The notes beneath the pieces were generated by a model, which saw only the letters and a list, made by a program, of their open reading frames with translations, ran no database searches and was not told where the DNA came from. Position numbers and translations under genes: made by a program. Of a stretch of 58,045 bases of DNA, positions 19,035 to 29,239 are shown one piece after another (the first letter of the stretch is position 1; each line of letters opens with the position of its first letter). The DNA comes from Halorubrum sp. F4 (GTDB taxonomy: Archaea > Halobacteriota > Halobacteria > Halobacteriales > Haloferacaceae), in contig NZ_JAPDFS010000002.1 in the NCBI RefSeq assembly GCF_027257195.1, positions 30,343 to 88,387 of the forward strand, read 5' to 3'.

Positions 19035-19324
19035 ATTAGACTGATTGGACTGGGAAGTGAAATGTCTTCTCGGTTGTCCTGATTCGCTGTATACTTCATC
19101 TGTACTGAGCGATTCATGAGTCCCCTGTACTGAGCGATTGAGGATGAAAAACTATCAACTTCAGAGGGTTTCAACCTACACGTCAAAACGGCGCCACCGA
19201 CGTACCGACGTTCATCACCGAGAGCCGAACTGTCGCAGAATCCTTTCCAGTTGAAGAGCACCAACAGCTGTTCAGCGCCGAGTACCACGACTTGACAGCG
19301 TGAAAGACAGTTGCTGAACCCTTT

Positions 19325-20560
19325 CTACGAGTAACCTGGCTCTGGAGCTCGCCATGCAACCACGATTCCACAGATAGCGACGACTCCAGCGAGTAGAAAT
19401 GCCGTATCGAACCCCGCTCGGTCGACAACAACGCCGCCTACAATCGGGGCAAGGAACGCCCCCGCTAACCCGACACTCGTCTGGAACGCGACGGCTGTCG
19501 CAGCGACTCTTGAATCGACGACTTCCCGGACATACGTGAAAGACAGCCCCAGCGTAAGCTGAACCGCGAACCCGGTGAGCAGCAGGAGCGCAACGAGTAA
19601 TGGAAGTGACCGAAACTGAGTGAACACCAATACGAGCGGAGCAGCAGCTGCGAAGGACCCGAAAACGATGGGTTGGCGGCGACCACCGAAGACGCGGTCA
19701 GACAGGAGGCCACTACTGATTCTAGAGACGACCCCGATTGCGGGGAACACTGCCACCAGGAGTCCACTCACAGCGAGTGACAGGCCAACCTCGGTCGTGA
19801 GATACGACGCGCCCCAGCTATTCACGAACAAGTACAGCGAATAGCCGAGAAACCCGAGCAATCCGACAGACCAGACCTCCCGGTTCCGAAGAACTGCACC
19901 AAACTCCTGAACCGAGGGGGCATCTCCCTGACTCGTCCCGATCCCTCGACTTGCTGGCCAGAATACGATGAGACCCATGACTGTGAGCCCCGTGAACGCA
20001 ATAAAGATTGTAGGCCACCCGAATCGATGCGCAATGAGTGGCCCGGTTCCTTGACCGAGCGCGAATCCGATCGGGCCACTTGCGGTGAAAATGCCGACAG
20101 CGGTTGCTCGATTCCCGCTAGTCGCTGCTCGACTCACGATATCGATGCCAGCGTTCCACACGACGACGTAGGCGACCCCCCCAAGCGCTCGCGACGCAAT
20201 CACTGATCGGTAGTTCCCTTGCCGTCCAGCGATCCATCCCCACGTTCCGGCGACAAGTAGTGTGAGAACGGCGAGTGCCATCACGTTTCTAGAGTCTGTC
20301 CGGTCAAGCACCGCACCAACTGGAAGGCTTGCAATCACTGCAGTACCGAACATGACTCCAACGAGGAAGCCTGCGATTGTTGGCCCGATACCCAGCGAGT
20401 CACGAATAAGCGGGGAGACGCTCGCGGGCACAATCTCGTAGGCTGCCAACCCTGTCGAGATGAGGCTCGCGCCGGCGACGATACCCCACGTTGACTGATG
20501 TTTCTGGTGTGGATCGCTATTAGTGGGTTCTTGATGCTGGGGGGTCGGTTGGGTAGTCAT
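19325..20560 (-). CDS. MFS transporter
   Basis: This 411-residue protein with twelve predicted membrane segments has the MFS loop 2-3 signature as GAVLDRTDSRNVMALAV and a second-half counterpart as GLLSDRVFGGRRQPIVFG. A 25-residue Gln/His/Pro-rich cytoplasmic N terminus precedes the first helix. The substrate cannot be told from sequence. It is divergent from the large sensor-regulator gene at 20820, with direct repeats between them, so that regulator may control it. Confidence 0.85.
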   Translation of the reverse strand: MTTQPTPQHQEPTNSDPHQKHQSTWGIVAGASLISTGLAAYEIVPASVSPLIRDSLGIGPTIAGFLVGVMFGTAVIASLPVGAVLDRTDSRNVMALAVLTLLVAGTWGWIAGRQGNYRSVIASRALGGVAYVVVWNAGIDIVSRAATSGNRATAVGIFTASGPIGFALGQGTGPLIAHRFGWPTIFIAFTGLTVMGLIVFWPASRGIGTSQGDAPSVQEFGAVLRNREVWSVGLLGFLGYSLYLFVNSWGASYLTTEVGLSLAVSGLLVAVFPAIGVVSRISSGLLSDRVFGGRRQPIVFGSFAAAAPLVLVFTQFRSLPLLVALLLLTGFAVQLTLGLSFTYVREVVDSRVAATAVAFQTSVGLAGAFLAPIVGGVVVDRAGFDTAFLLAGVVAICGIVVAWRAPEPGYS

Positions 20561-20674
20561 TACTCGAGAATGTGGACGGACGGTGAACCACGGAAATCGG
20601 GTATCGACAGGTGCCTGTAACGAATTCTGACGATAGTGTATCCATGTTATGTATCTCTCCGCATACCTTTAAGG

Positions 20675-20715
20675 GTTAGATGGTAAATCCTTTTATTCTC
20701 TTACTGTTAGATGGT
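20675..20715. promoter_or_regulatory. Direct repeats GTTAGATGGT in a divergent promoter
   Basis: GTTAGATGGT occurs at 20675-20684 and again at 20706-20715, 31 bp apart (about three helical turns), in an AT-rich stretch between the MFS gene and the HTH_10 regulator. A related GGTGGTTAAC lies just after the regulator at about 23725. This layout suggests binding of one protein at two sites on the same DNA face. Confidence 0.45.
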
Positions 20716-20819
20716 TAACCACCAATGTACATTCATTCTGGCCTAGGCCAGCAGCAGAATTGGGGACGAATTCGAACCGGGCTCGAGGGAAGCGTTCCCT
20801 GTATTCAACTGATCGAATA

Positions 20820-23702
20820 ATGGTCGCTTCTCAATTAGTCCTCAATTCGTCGACGGTACTACTCGTCGGAACAAATAACTGGCTCACGCAATTCGCTGTT
20901 ACGCTTGAGACACGGACTGACGCGACTGTACATACAGTTGGAACCAAGGCGGAAGCGAGTGATATAGTCCGAAATCGGACCATTGACTGTCTCATCACCG
21001 GAGACACGCTCGAAGGGGCAACAGGGCTGGAACTCCTCAAGGAGATCCGCACCGAAACCACGACGCTCCCGGTCGTACTTTGTACCGCCGCTGGGAGCGA
21101 AGCTATTGCCAGCGACGCTATCAAGGCTGGTGTCACGGATTACATCGTGCTCACGGAGCCGGTAGAAGAGATGACCGACGAACTCATCGAACGAACCGAG
21201 CGTGCCGTCCGATCCGCACGGCGGACAGCCACGCGATGGGACCGGGCCAGACAGTTCGACGCCATATTCAACGATTCGCGGACCGCGACGTGGGTGCTCG
21301 ATCCTGCTGGCTCACTTGCGCGTGTGAACAAGACAGCACGGGAAATGAGCGATGTGGATGTTGAAACGATCGTCGGTGAACCGTTCTGGACGCTTCCGTG
21401 GTGGGCAAAGACCGGTACGAAGAGCACGGACGTACAACAAATCGTGGAGAACGCGTTCGATGGGAGATTCGGCAACGCGGTCGTCACACAGCCGCCACAC
21501 GTCGAGGATCCACGCGTCATCGATCTCTCCGTGCGTCCAGTCGAGAACGAGCGTGGAGATCTCGTTTCAATCGTCGTTGAGGGCGTAGACATCACCGAGC
21601 GCGTCGATCTCGAACGCGACCTCCGACAATCAGAGGAGCTCCACCGCGTCACGCTCAACAACATGACCGATACCGTCCTCATCACGAACGAGGCCGGCGA
21701 GTACACCTATGTTTGTCCCAACGTCCACTTCATCTTCGGCTACACGGCCGACGAGATTCACGAGCAAGGGACGATCGACAACCTCCTCGGTACGGACCTC
21801 TTCGACTGTGAGGAGCTCACAGAAGACGGCGTGCTTAAGAACATCGAGACGACCGCGACGGACAAAGCGGGTCGTGAGCACACGCTTCTGATCAACGTTC
21901 GCGAGGTCTCGATTCAAGACGGGACGCTTCTCTTCAGCTGTCGGGATATCACGAAACGTAAGCAACGCGAGGAGGCGCTTGCGACCCTCCAAGAGACCGC
22001 CCGTGATTTTCTGTACGCCGAAACGCATCAGGAAATCGCCCAGCATGTCGTCGACGACACACCTGTCGTCCTCGATCTGGATGCAAGTGCGTTCTATCTC
22101 TTTGATGCTGATGCCAACGAGCTTCGACCCACAGCGCACTCGGCGACGATGAAAGAACTCAACGGTCCGCTCCCCACCGTACACGCCGACGGCGAAACAC
22201 TTCCGGGTTACAGTTTCGTCGAGGACGAAGCGCTGTTTTTTGACGATGTTCATGAGGCAGACCGGCTCGAAAACCGGGTGACTGACCTCCGCAGTACAGC
22301 CTACATTCCACTCGGTAACCACGGCGTGTTCGTCGCTGGCTCGGACCGAGTCGGCGTCTTCGACGACGTAACCCGGGAACTGGCTGATCTTCTCGCTGCA
22401 ACCGCCGAGGCAGCCCTTGACCGCGTCACACGCGAGTCCCGACTTCGAAAGCAAGATCGCACACTACAGGAACAAAACGAACAGCTGACCGAGCTGAATC
22501 GGATCAACGAGACAATCCGGGAGATCGATCAAGCTCTCGTGCAAGCGGAAACACGGGAGGAAATCGACCATACTGTCTGTGAGCTGTTGACCGGCGAGAA
22601 CCGATTCCAATTCGCCTGGATCGGGACGATTGACCGGATAACTGACTCCGTCGAACCACGGGCTTGGGCAGGCAGCGAACAGGGATATCTGGATAGCCAA
22701 GCATTCGCTATCGACGCATCAGCTGGGGAGCCAGCCGGGCAAACCGCGGCCACTGGCGACGTGACGATAGTGACGAACGTCGCCGCTGGTCTCCGCGACG
22801 AGCCGTGGCGGAAGGCCGCACTGGCTCGTGACTACCTCTCTGTATTGAGCATCCCTCTCGTGTACAACGACCTTACGCACGGCGTGTTGACTGTCTACGC
22901 ACCGACCCAGGACGCGTTCGACGACACGACGAAGGCTGTCCTCGCTGAACTCGGCGAAACTATCGCGTCTGCGCTCAGTGCTATTGAACGAAAGAATGCA
23001 CTGCTCACGACATCGGTGACGCGGGTCGAATTCGGCATCGATGATCCTGCGTTTATCCTTTCACGGCTCGCTCGAGACGCAGCGTGTACACTCTCGTATC
23101 GAGGTGGAGTCCAACAATCCACAGAGGGAAGTTACGTGTTTGTGACTGTCGACGACGGAGCAGTAACTGACGTTGTAGACGCCGCCTCGCAGTTGGTCGG
23201 GATTGACGACGTACAACAGATTAGTACGGATGGTGAGGGGAGTGTGCTCCGGTTGCGGCTTACCCAACCGTTTCTCGCTCTCGAGCTGGCCGATCATGGT
23301 GCTGTCTTCCACGAGGCAACCGCCGACCCGACATCCACAAGCCTCGTCATCGATATTCCGGACAGTATCGATGTCCGGACCATCACCCAACTCGTCCGAG
23401 AGACGTTCTCCACCGTCGAACTCCGTTCGAAGCAGACGCTGGATCAGTCCATGGAACGCGACTTGTACTCGAAGTTCCTCGAGAAACTGACCTCACGGCA
23501 ACTCGAGGTGATCCAGACGGCATACTACAGCGGGTTCTTCGAGTCACCACGCGAGAACACAGGCGAAGATGTTGCGGAGACACTCGGAATCTCCCCTCCA
23601 GCATTTTATAAACACTCTCGGACTGTCCAGCGCAAACTGTTCGAAACGCTCTTCGAGGAGCACAATATCTCAATTTCGGGAATCGAAGAGTTCAATAACT
23701 AA
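20820..23702 (+). CDS. Bacterio-opsin-activator-type sensor-regulator (receiver-like, PAS, GAF, HTH_10)
   Basis: The ATG at 20820 (MVASQLVLNSS) is preferred over a TTG at 20760. Rough layout: receiver-like domain 1-120 (TIDCLITGDTLEGATGLELL), PAS about 150-265 (ending in VEGVDITERVDLERDL), a second PAS about 275-385 (ending in FSCRDITKRKQREE), GAF about 390-530, a coiled coil, GAF about 565-705, a Bat-specific linker region, and a C-terminal HTH_10 from about 890 (LTSRQLEVIQTAYYSGFFES, then AETLGISPPAFYKHSRTVQR). No histidine-kinase core is present, so this is a one-component regulator of the haloarchaeal Bat class. Signals could be redox, light or a small ligand. It is divergent from the MFS gene. 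Confidence 0.88.
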   Translation: MVASQLVLNSSTVLLVGTNNWLTQFAVTLETRTDATVHTVGTKAEASDIVRNRTIDCLITGDTLEGATGLELLKEIRTETTTLPVVLCTAAGSEAIASDAIKAGVTDYIVLTEPVEEMTDELIERTERAVRSARRTATRWDRARQFDAIFNDSRTATWVLDPAGSLARVNKTAREMSDVDVETIVGEPFWTLPWWAKTGTKSTDVQQIVENAFDGRFGNAVVTQPPHVEDPRVIDLSVRPVENERGDLVSIVVEGVDITERVDLERDLRQSEELHRVTLNNMTDTVLITNEAGEYTYVCPNVHFIFGYTADEIHEQGTIDNLLGTDLFDCEELTEDGVLKNIETTATDKAGREHTLLINVREVSIQDGTLLFSCRDITKRKQREEALATLQETARDFLYAETHQEIAQHVVDDTPVVLDLDASAFYLFDADANELRPTAHSATMKELNGPLPTVHADGETLPGYSFVEDEALFFDDVHEADRLENRVTDLRSTAYIPLGNHGVFVAGSDRVGVFDDVTRELADLLAATAEAALDRVTRESRLRKQDRTLQEQNEQLTELNRINETIREIDQALVQAETREEIDHTVCELLTGENRFQFAWIGTIDRITDSVEPRAWAGSEQGYLDSQAFAIDASAGEPAGQTAATGDVTIVTNVAAGLRDEPWRKAALARDYLSVLSIPLVYNDLTHGVLTVYAPTQDAFDDTTKAVLAELGETIASALSAIERKNALLTTSVTRVEFGIDDPAFILSRLARDAACTLSYRGGVQQSTEGSYVFVTVDDGAVTDVVDAASQLVGIDDVQQISTDGEGSVLRLRLTQPFLALELADHGAVFHEATADPTSTSLVIDIPDSIDVRTITQLVRETFSTVELRSKQTLDQSMERDLYSKFLEKLTSRQLEVIQTAYYSGFFESPRENTGEDVAETLGISPPAFYKHSRTVQRKLFETLFEEHNISISGIEEFNN

Positions 23703-23811
23703 CTCCAAATTTCAGAGGGTGTTTGGTGGTTAACAGCTGAATATTCCCTTATACACTTATTACACGTACATAGAGTGCCCTATATTACCGGCTGGCACTC
23801 GTGAACCCACT

Positions 23812-23955
23812 ATGATAGATGTCGACCCTGAATCAGACGAAAAAACCCCGTACGAGTGCTTCGAGTGTGGCAGCATCATCATCGCAGAAGACAGCCCAGG
23901 CCAATGTCCCGACTGTGGCGGCCCGATGCGAAACCGGCGAATGTCACTTGAATAA
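23812..23955 (+). CDS. Small rubrerythrin-like zinc-ribbon protein
   Basis: This 47-residue protein has two CxxCG knuckles, [14 protein letters not shown] and [13 protein letters not shown], the rubredoxin-like zinc ribbon common in haloarchaeal small proteins of the DUF7129 type. Its stop lies 2 bp before the glutamate dehydrogenase start, so the two are cotranscribed. Confidence 0.7.
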   Translation: MIDVDPESDEKTPYECFECGSIIIAEDSPGQCPDCGGPMRNRRMSLE

Positions 23956-23957
23956 TT

Positions 23958-25259
23958 ATGGCATCAAAATCTGAGAGCACCCACAACGGATCGGACGACG
24001 AGGCGGCAGAACCAATCGAGCCTGAGTCGGCACTCGAGACCGCCCGCCGTCAGTTGGATCATGCTGCCAGTCACTTGGATATCGACCCCAGTATCGTCGA
24101 ACGGCTCAGATATCCGAAGAAAGTCCACGAAGTAACAGTCCCAGTCGAACGCGATGACGGTACGGTCGATGTGTTCACCGGCTACCGAGCTCAACACGAC
24201 AGTGTCAGAGGCCCGTTTAAAGGAGGGCTCCGGTATCACCCCGAGGTGAGTAGAGACGAGTGTGTCGGACTCGGCATGTGGATGACCTGGAAGTGCGCTG
24301 TTATGGATCTCCCGTTCGGGGGTGCCAAGGGTGGCGTCGCAGTCAACCCGAAAGAGTTGAGTTCGGGAGAAAAAGAGCGACTCACTCGTCGGTTTGCCCA
24401 GGAAATTCGCGATGTTATCGGACCGAATCGCGATATTCCCGCGCCGGATATGGGTACTGATCCACAGACGATGGCGTGGCTGATGGACGCGTACTCGATG
24501 CAGGAAGGTGAAACGATACCGGGAGTCGTCACCGGGAAGCCACCAGTCATCGGGGGGAGTGAAGGTCGTGAGGAAGCGCCTGGACGGAGTGTCGCGATCA
24601 TCACCAAGCAGGCCTGCGAATATTATGGGAGCGATCTCGAGGGAACAACGGTCGCAATCCAGGGCTACGGGAGTGTCGGTGCGAACGCCGCCCGGCTGCT
24701 TGATGAGTGGGGAGCAATGGTCGTCGCAATCAGTGACGTGAACGGCGCAATGTACGACCCAGACGGGATCGAGACGGCGACCGTCCCGTCACACGACGAG
24801 GAGCCTGAAGCCGTCACGAAATACGCAGACGACGTGATCTCAAACGATGAGTTGCTCACACTCGATGTTGACGTACTCATCCCTGCCGCTCTCGGAAACG
24901 TGATCACCGAAGCAAATGCGAGTGCGATCGCCGCTGACCTCGTCGTTGAAGGCGCAAACGGTCCCACCACTTCGACGGCGAGTGCGATTCTCGCAGAGCG
25001 AGACATTGCAGTTATCCCCGATATTCTCGCTAATGCTGGCGGAGTCACGGTGAGCTACTTCGAGTGGCTCCAGGATATCAATCGCCGATCGTGGTCGCTC
25101 GAACGGGTGAACGACGAACTCGAAACGGAGATGCAAGCCGCTTGGCAGGCAGTCACAGACGAATACGAGCACCGCGATGTCACGTGGCGTGATGCAGCCT
25201 ATATTGTTGCGCTCTCACGGATCGCTGAATCCCACGAGGTACGGGGGCTCTGGCCGTAG
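23958..25259 (+). CDS. gdhB: Glutamate dehydrogenase (Glu/Leu/Phe/Val family)
   Basis: This 433-residue protein catalyses the reversible oxidative deamination of glutamate to 2-oxoglutarate and ammonia. The substrate domain has [17 protein letters not shown] and the catalytic Lys in [14 protein letters not shown]; the nucleotide domain has [16 protein letters not shown], and [16 protein letters not shown] is conserved. The first 25 residues are an acidic, Ser-rich halophilic extension. It follows a small zinc-ribbon gene by 2 bp and precedes a membrane-protein gene by 4 bp, giving a three-gene unit. Haloarchaea often carry several paralogues; the symbol follows common usage and the cofactor preference is not clear from sequence. 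Confidence 0.9.
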   Translation: MASKSESTHNGSDDEAAEPIEPESALETARRQLDHAASHLDIDPSIVERLRYPKKVHEVTVPVERDDGTVDVFTGYRAQHDSVRGPFKGGLRYHPEVSRDECVGLGMWMTWKCAVMDLPFGGAKGGVAVNPKELSSGEKERLTRRFAQEIRDVIGPNRDIPAPDMGTDPQTMAWLMDAYSMQEGETIPGVVTGKPPVIGGSEGREEAPGRSVAIITKQACEYYGSDLEGTTVAIQGYGSVGANAARLLDEWGAMVVAISDVNGAMYDPDGIETATVPSHDEEPEAVTKYADDVISNDELLTLDVDVLIPAALGNVITEANASAIAADLVVEGANGPTTSTASAILAERDIAVIPDILANAGGVTVSYFEWLQDINRRSWSLERVNDELETEMQAAWQAVTDEYEHRDVTWRDAAYIVALSRIAESHEVRGLWP

Positions 25260-25263
25260 GGAG

Positions 25264-25677
25264 ATGGACTATCGCCCACTCAGACGGATCCGACAGCCAA
25301 CTACCCCGTTTGAACGGGGACTGTTTGGACTGTATCAACTCGTTAGCCCCGGGACTATCCTCATCACTATCTGCTTTATCGGATACGTCGTCATCGGCTT
25401 CAGTTTATCTTACGTCGGAATCTATGAACCAACGTACTCCGTTATGGGTTTCACTGATCCATTTTTCACGAGTTTGTCATTTCTAACAGGGCTCTTCATC
25501 AGTACGATGTCGGGGACGCTTGTGGCGCTCACGCTCTTGCTTAGTCCCAACGATTCGAAGGCTGATCTCGTTGTCGTGGTGAGTTTCATCGCTCTTGGAT
25601 TTGGGGCCGCTACCATGCGAGTCACATTCGGAGCCGTCCAAGCATATTTCACTGAGATAGTAAGTAATCTTCTATAA
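25264..25677 (+). CDS. Membrane protein of unknown function
   Basis: The 137-residue protein starts at MDYRPLRRIRQ, 4 bp after the dehydrogenase stop. It has three hydrophobic segments (about 28-52, 68-95 and 103-132) and a basic N terminus. No family is recognised. The tight spacing suggests cotranscription with glutamate dehydrogenase. Confidence 0.6.
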   Translation: MDYRPLRRIRQPTTPFERGLFGLYQLVSPGTILITICFIGYVVIGFSLSYVGIYEPTYSVMGFTDPFFTSLSFLTGLFISTMSGTLVALTLLLSPNDSKADLVVVVSFIALGFGAATMRVTFGAVQAYFTEIVSNLL

Positions 25678-25728
25678 AAACAATAAATAGTTTGAAATAC
25701 GGAAGAAATTGGTTACTTGAATTGAGGC

Positions 25729-25795
25729 GCTAAGGCCCCTTCCTCAACGAGCAAGTGGAGCGAGCGAGTAGGGAAGGATTCAGCGCCGCACAAGT
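25729..25795 (+). repeat. Orphan TnpB-element end, copy B
   Basis: The unit reads GGCGCTAAGGCCCCTTCCTC, then an imperfect hairpin ending GAGCGAGTAGGGAAGG and ATTCAGCGCCGC. It matches copies at 3738 and 37681, including the CTAAGG lead-in shared with the latter. No transposase lies beside it. The rest of the 320-bp gap (25678-25998) shows no gene; the stretch ATCCAGACACAGGGGCTTGC may be a transposase scrap. Confidence 0.55.
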
Positions 25796-25998
25796 ATCAA
25801 ACACGTTAGACGCTCGGCCTACAGGCGCACCACCACCTTATTATATTGTTCTCAAGAACTGCTCAAGTGGATCCAGACACAGGGGCTTGCTACCGATGGC
25901 CGGTCGGTTCACTGTACAGGATACTGGTAAGTCCCATCCGTCTCGTGACTGATCACGCAACAAGCCGGCTGCGTGGTTCATGTTCGGGTGTATCATCT

Positions 25999-26973
25999 CT
26001 ACTCGCTGAAAGCACCCGCCACGAGCAGTGGGAAGACGAGCGTCGCCTCTGCTTCGACCTGCGTATAATTTGTCCGGTCATCATCTTTGATCTTCCCCCA
26101 CGATACTGCCTCGTTCGGGGGTGCGCCAGAGAGTGACCCATCCCCTTCCATACCGGTCGAGATATAGACGACGTAATCGGCCCCACCGCGGAACAAGTTC
26201 GTCATAATCGCGTGGTGTTTCGGCACGCCACCTCCAACTGCGATCAGACCCGTCGTATCGGCGAGCATTCCGTCCTCAATGAGCGAGTCGTAATCGTCGA
26301 GAATCTCGATTCCGACCTCCGAATCGTACCCCTGTCGGTAATAGTAGAGAAAATTCCCAACCTCGGAATCCGTCAGTGCCGGACAGTAGACGGGAACATC
26401 ATTGTCCGCTGCTTGTTTCAGAACCGAATCCTGATCGTCGAGTGTCTCCCCTAACTCTCGGGCAAACGATGTCGGCGTCCGAACCTTTTCCTCAGCGAAG
26501 AACTCCTCGAAGAAGTCGTATAGGTACTCCTCCAACCAAACGTAACGGTTGGAAGGGACGAACAGATTCCCAAGACGGTTGATTCCCTGTTCCCGGAGAA
26601 CTGCTTCATCCGCATCCCACTCTCCCATTTTGAACGGCTTCGCCGTTTTGATAACATCCTCCGCCAGCGATCCCGCGGTCGTGATAAGCACGTCGACGTA
26701 CCCTTCACGAACGAGGTAGGCGACGACTTCACGCAATCCCGACGAAATGATATTCGACGTGCATGTGAGATAGATCGTGGCATCGGCGTCTTGCATTTGC
26801 TCGGCGATGTCGATGGCCTCTGCGAGTTGCGTCGCCTGAAAGCCCGTCGTTGCATACGCTTCCAGCATCTCCTGAAAATCGAATTCGCCACGGAAGTCGT
26901 AGCCCTGCACGTCTGGCGTGGTCAACTCTTCAGCACTTCCCGGAACAACGTGGTCGTGAGACTCCTCGTCCAT
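25999..26973 (-). CDS. dys: Deoxyhypusine synthase
   Basis: Started at MDEESHDHVVPGSAEEL (26973), the usual haloarchaeal N terminus, it has 324 residues, a normal length. It transfers an aminobutyl group from spermidine or a related polyamine to a lysine of aIF5A, the first step of hypusine formation. TCTSNIISSGLREVV and the NAD-binding LITTAGSLAEDVIK segment are present, and the catalytic Lys lies in GAPPNEAVSWGKIKDD near the C terminus. The gene looks intact, and because the product is normally essential this may be a second copy or the only one. It is divergent from the broken hemD, 91 bp away. Confidence 0.9.
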   Translation of the reverse strand: MDEESHDHVVPGSAEELTTPDVQGYDFRGEFDFQEMLEAYATTGFQATQLAEAIDIAEQMQDADATIYLTCTSNIISSGLREVVAYLVREGYVDVLITTAGSLAEDVIKTAKPFKMGEWDADEAVLREQGINRLGNLFVPSNRYVWLEEYLYDFFEEFFAEEKVRTPTSFARELGETLDDQDSVLKQAADNDVPVYCPALTDSEVGNFLYYYRQGYDSEVGIEILDDYDSLIEDGMLADTTGLIAVGGGVPKHHAIMTNLFRGGADYVVYISTGMEGDGSLSGAPPNEAVSWGKIKDDDRTNYTQVEAEATLVFPLLVAGAFSE

Positions 26974-27064
26974 ACCGGCAATTAGCAGGATGCCGGTTTG
27001 AATCGTTCGAGACGGGTCGCCGATTCTCGATACACACAAGTCCAGCATCAGCTAACTGTTCAAT

Positions 27065-27802
27065 ATGTCCCAGCCGACGGTGGCTGTTCTCCGACCCGAC
27101 GACAGCCGTATCGTTGAGGCGGTCGAGTATCTCCAGTCACTCGATGTATCCCCGATTCCAGACCCAATGCTGGCAATCACACCGACCGGTCAGGTTCCCC
27201 CAACATGCGGACTACTGTATCTTCACAAGCGAGACCGGTGTCGATCTAGCTGCGACAGCGGGATGGAAACAACGAGGCACCACTGTTTGTGCTGTCGGAG
27301 ATCAGACTGCAACCGCATTATGCAATCGGGGCTATTCAGTCGATATCGTTCCATCGACGTTCACATCCACAGGACTCGTCGACGAGTTATCTACTGAAGT
27401 CGAGGGCCAAACCGTTGAACTTGCTCGGAGTGCACACGGCAGCGAAGTACTTGTTGAAGGACTGGAAGCAGCTGGTGGAATTGTCAGCGAAACAGCCTTA
27501 TATCGCCTGAAACGACCGGAGACTGCGGGACAGTCGGTTTCACTTGCGGTAGACGGTAAGCTGGACGGTATACTGTTCACCTCGCCAAAGACGATAGAGC
27601 ACTTCGTTCAAATTGCGACTGAACGTGACGCTGTCGCTGCACTCCAACGCGAGCTAGAGGAGACGATTGTTGGAGCGATAGGAGCACAACAAAACGTGCT
27701 GTCGACAAGCATGGGATCGCTGTTGATGTTATGCCGGATACAGTGGGGTTCACACAGCTTGCCGAGGTCACCGTACGTCGAATTCTGGATACCCACCAAT
27801 GA
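27065..27802 (+). pseudogene. hemD: Uroporphyrinogen-III synthase with two frameshifts
   Basis: Coding begins MSQPTVAVLRPDDSRIVEAV, then shifts near 27195 to a frame that reads YCIFTSETGVDLAATAGW and continues through VDGKLDGILFTSPKTIEHFV. It shifts again near 27683 to end GIAVDVMPDTVGFTQLAEVT, then VRRILDTHQ and TGA at 27802. Joined, these give a full HemD of about 245 residues. HemD closes the uroporphyrinogen-III ring in haem and cobamide synthesis. Two independent indels mean this copy is dead unless both are sequencing errors. Confidence 0.75.
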
Positions 27803-27841
27803 ACACATTCCGTCTCCAATCTGTTAGCTGACTTTGAGTGT

Positions 27842-29008
27842 TCACTGACGTCTCACCGTAAACCACGTTACTCCGATCAAGAAGGCAGCGGCACCAGACA
27901 CTAACAGGGTTTGACGATAGCCGAACAGTGCTGCAGCCCCGACACTAAGCGGCGGACCGACCGTCGTGCCGAGTCTGAGAACACTTGTCCGAATACTCAT
28001 AATGCTCCCGCGGAATTCGTCCGGTGCTCGTTCGTTGAGTGCCGTATCCGTAATCGGCTCTGCAAGTCCTTGACCAAGTCCGAATAGAAGGAGTGCACCA
28101 GCAACTACGTATATAGAGTCTGCGACGGCGACGCCGACGAGTCCGATCCCGTAACTCACGAATCCGAGCGCGATCGATTGGAAGCTCGTGAGCGACCGAA
28201 GCACGCGATCACCTTGCATTGCTGTCGCTCCCATCGTAACCGCGGGTAATCCCACGAGAAGGCCGATACTCGCTGATGAGAGGTGATATTCGTTGGCGAG
28301 CAGGAATGGAACGGCGGTGAGTTGCGCGCCGTAGAGGATGACGAAAATACCGAAGATAGCGAGATAGAGCACGACGAAGGGGGTCATCGATGTGGGTCCG
28401 GTGAGGAATGCACGGATACTCGAATTCGTATTGTTCTCGTCGCGCTGTGGCTCCTCGAGCAAGGTTATGCCGGGTACAGCGACGAGCAGCGCGAGGAGAA
28501 AACACGCGAAGGGAGCCGACCAAGCGACTGTCGCCAGCGCACCGCCGAGTAACGGATAGCCAGCAGCACCCACCGCGAGAATCGCCGCGTTGGTCCCAAT
28601 TAGCACTCGTCGTTGTTCACCGGAATAGAGGTCGCCGAGGAGCGTGACCGTGAGCATCGCAATCGCACTACTCGCCGCCCCTTGGATGGCTCGCAGGACC
28701 AAGATCAGGGTGAAGTCGGAAATGAAGATGATACCGCCCCCACTGAGTCCGAAGACAACAAGCGCCGGGATTAGAATCGGTTTTCGACCGATGCGGTCAG
28801 TTAGCAGTCCAATCGGGAGAGTGAGAAAGATCCCGGGGAGCGTGAACGCCGACAGCAAGAGGCTGGCCTGTGCCTCCGAAATGTTCCATGCCTCCTGGAC
28901 CGCTGGGAGTACAGGGCTGATGAGTGAGACACCCATGACAGCGACGAGCGTACTCGCGAAAATCACGGCTGTTGCTGGCGAGTTCCGGAGTTTCCGTATC
29001 CATTCCAT
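27842..29008 (-). CDS. MFS drug-efflux-type transporter
   Basis: The start MEWIRKLRNSPATAVIF is chosen just before the first membrane helix; an upstream frame would add 33 hydrophilic residues. About 388 residues with twelve membrane segments. The loop signature LPIGLLTDRIGRKPILIPAL is strong, and ITDTALNERAPDEFRGSIMS fits the second-half loop of DHA1-type efflux pumps. The substrate is unknown. It is convergent with hemD and stands alone. Confidence 0.85.
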   Translation of the reverse strand: MEWIRKLRNSPATAVIFASTLVAVMGVSLISPVLPAVQEAWNISEAQASLLLSAFTLPGIFLTLPIGLLTDRIGRKPILIPALVVFGLSGGGIIFISDFTLILVLRAIQGAASSAIAMLTVTLLGDLYSGEQRRVLIGTNAAILAVGAAGYPLLGGALATVAWSAPFACFLLALLVAVPGITLLEEPQRDENNTNSSIRAFLTGPTSMTPFVVLYLAIFGIFVILYGAQLTAVPFLLANEYHLSSASIGLLVGLPAVTMGATAMQGDRVLRSLTSFQSIALGFVSYGIGLVGVAVADSIYVVAGALLLFGLGQGLAEPITDTALNERAPDEFRGSIMSIRTSVLRLGTTVGPPLSVGAAALFGYRQTLLVSGAAAFLIGVTWFTVRRQ

Positions 29009-29239
29009 TCGCTCTATTACTCTTTCGGTGAGCGCTCCCCGTAAGTCATCCGCTATGGGGGAGTGGTCGCCCTGAATCAGAACCGGAGGACGTTCACGGT
29101 GAGCCAATTATGTTCACAAGCCCAAAGACGCAGATTATTACAAACGGTGTAGGTGAAAGCCACGTGGTTTGACATCCAAGCAATTCACCACGGAGTGTGA
29201 CTACACTGGGCATCGGACGTCCGGGAAGAAATTATCACC

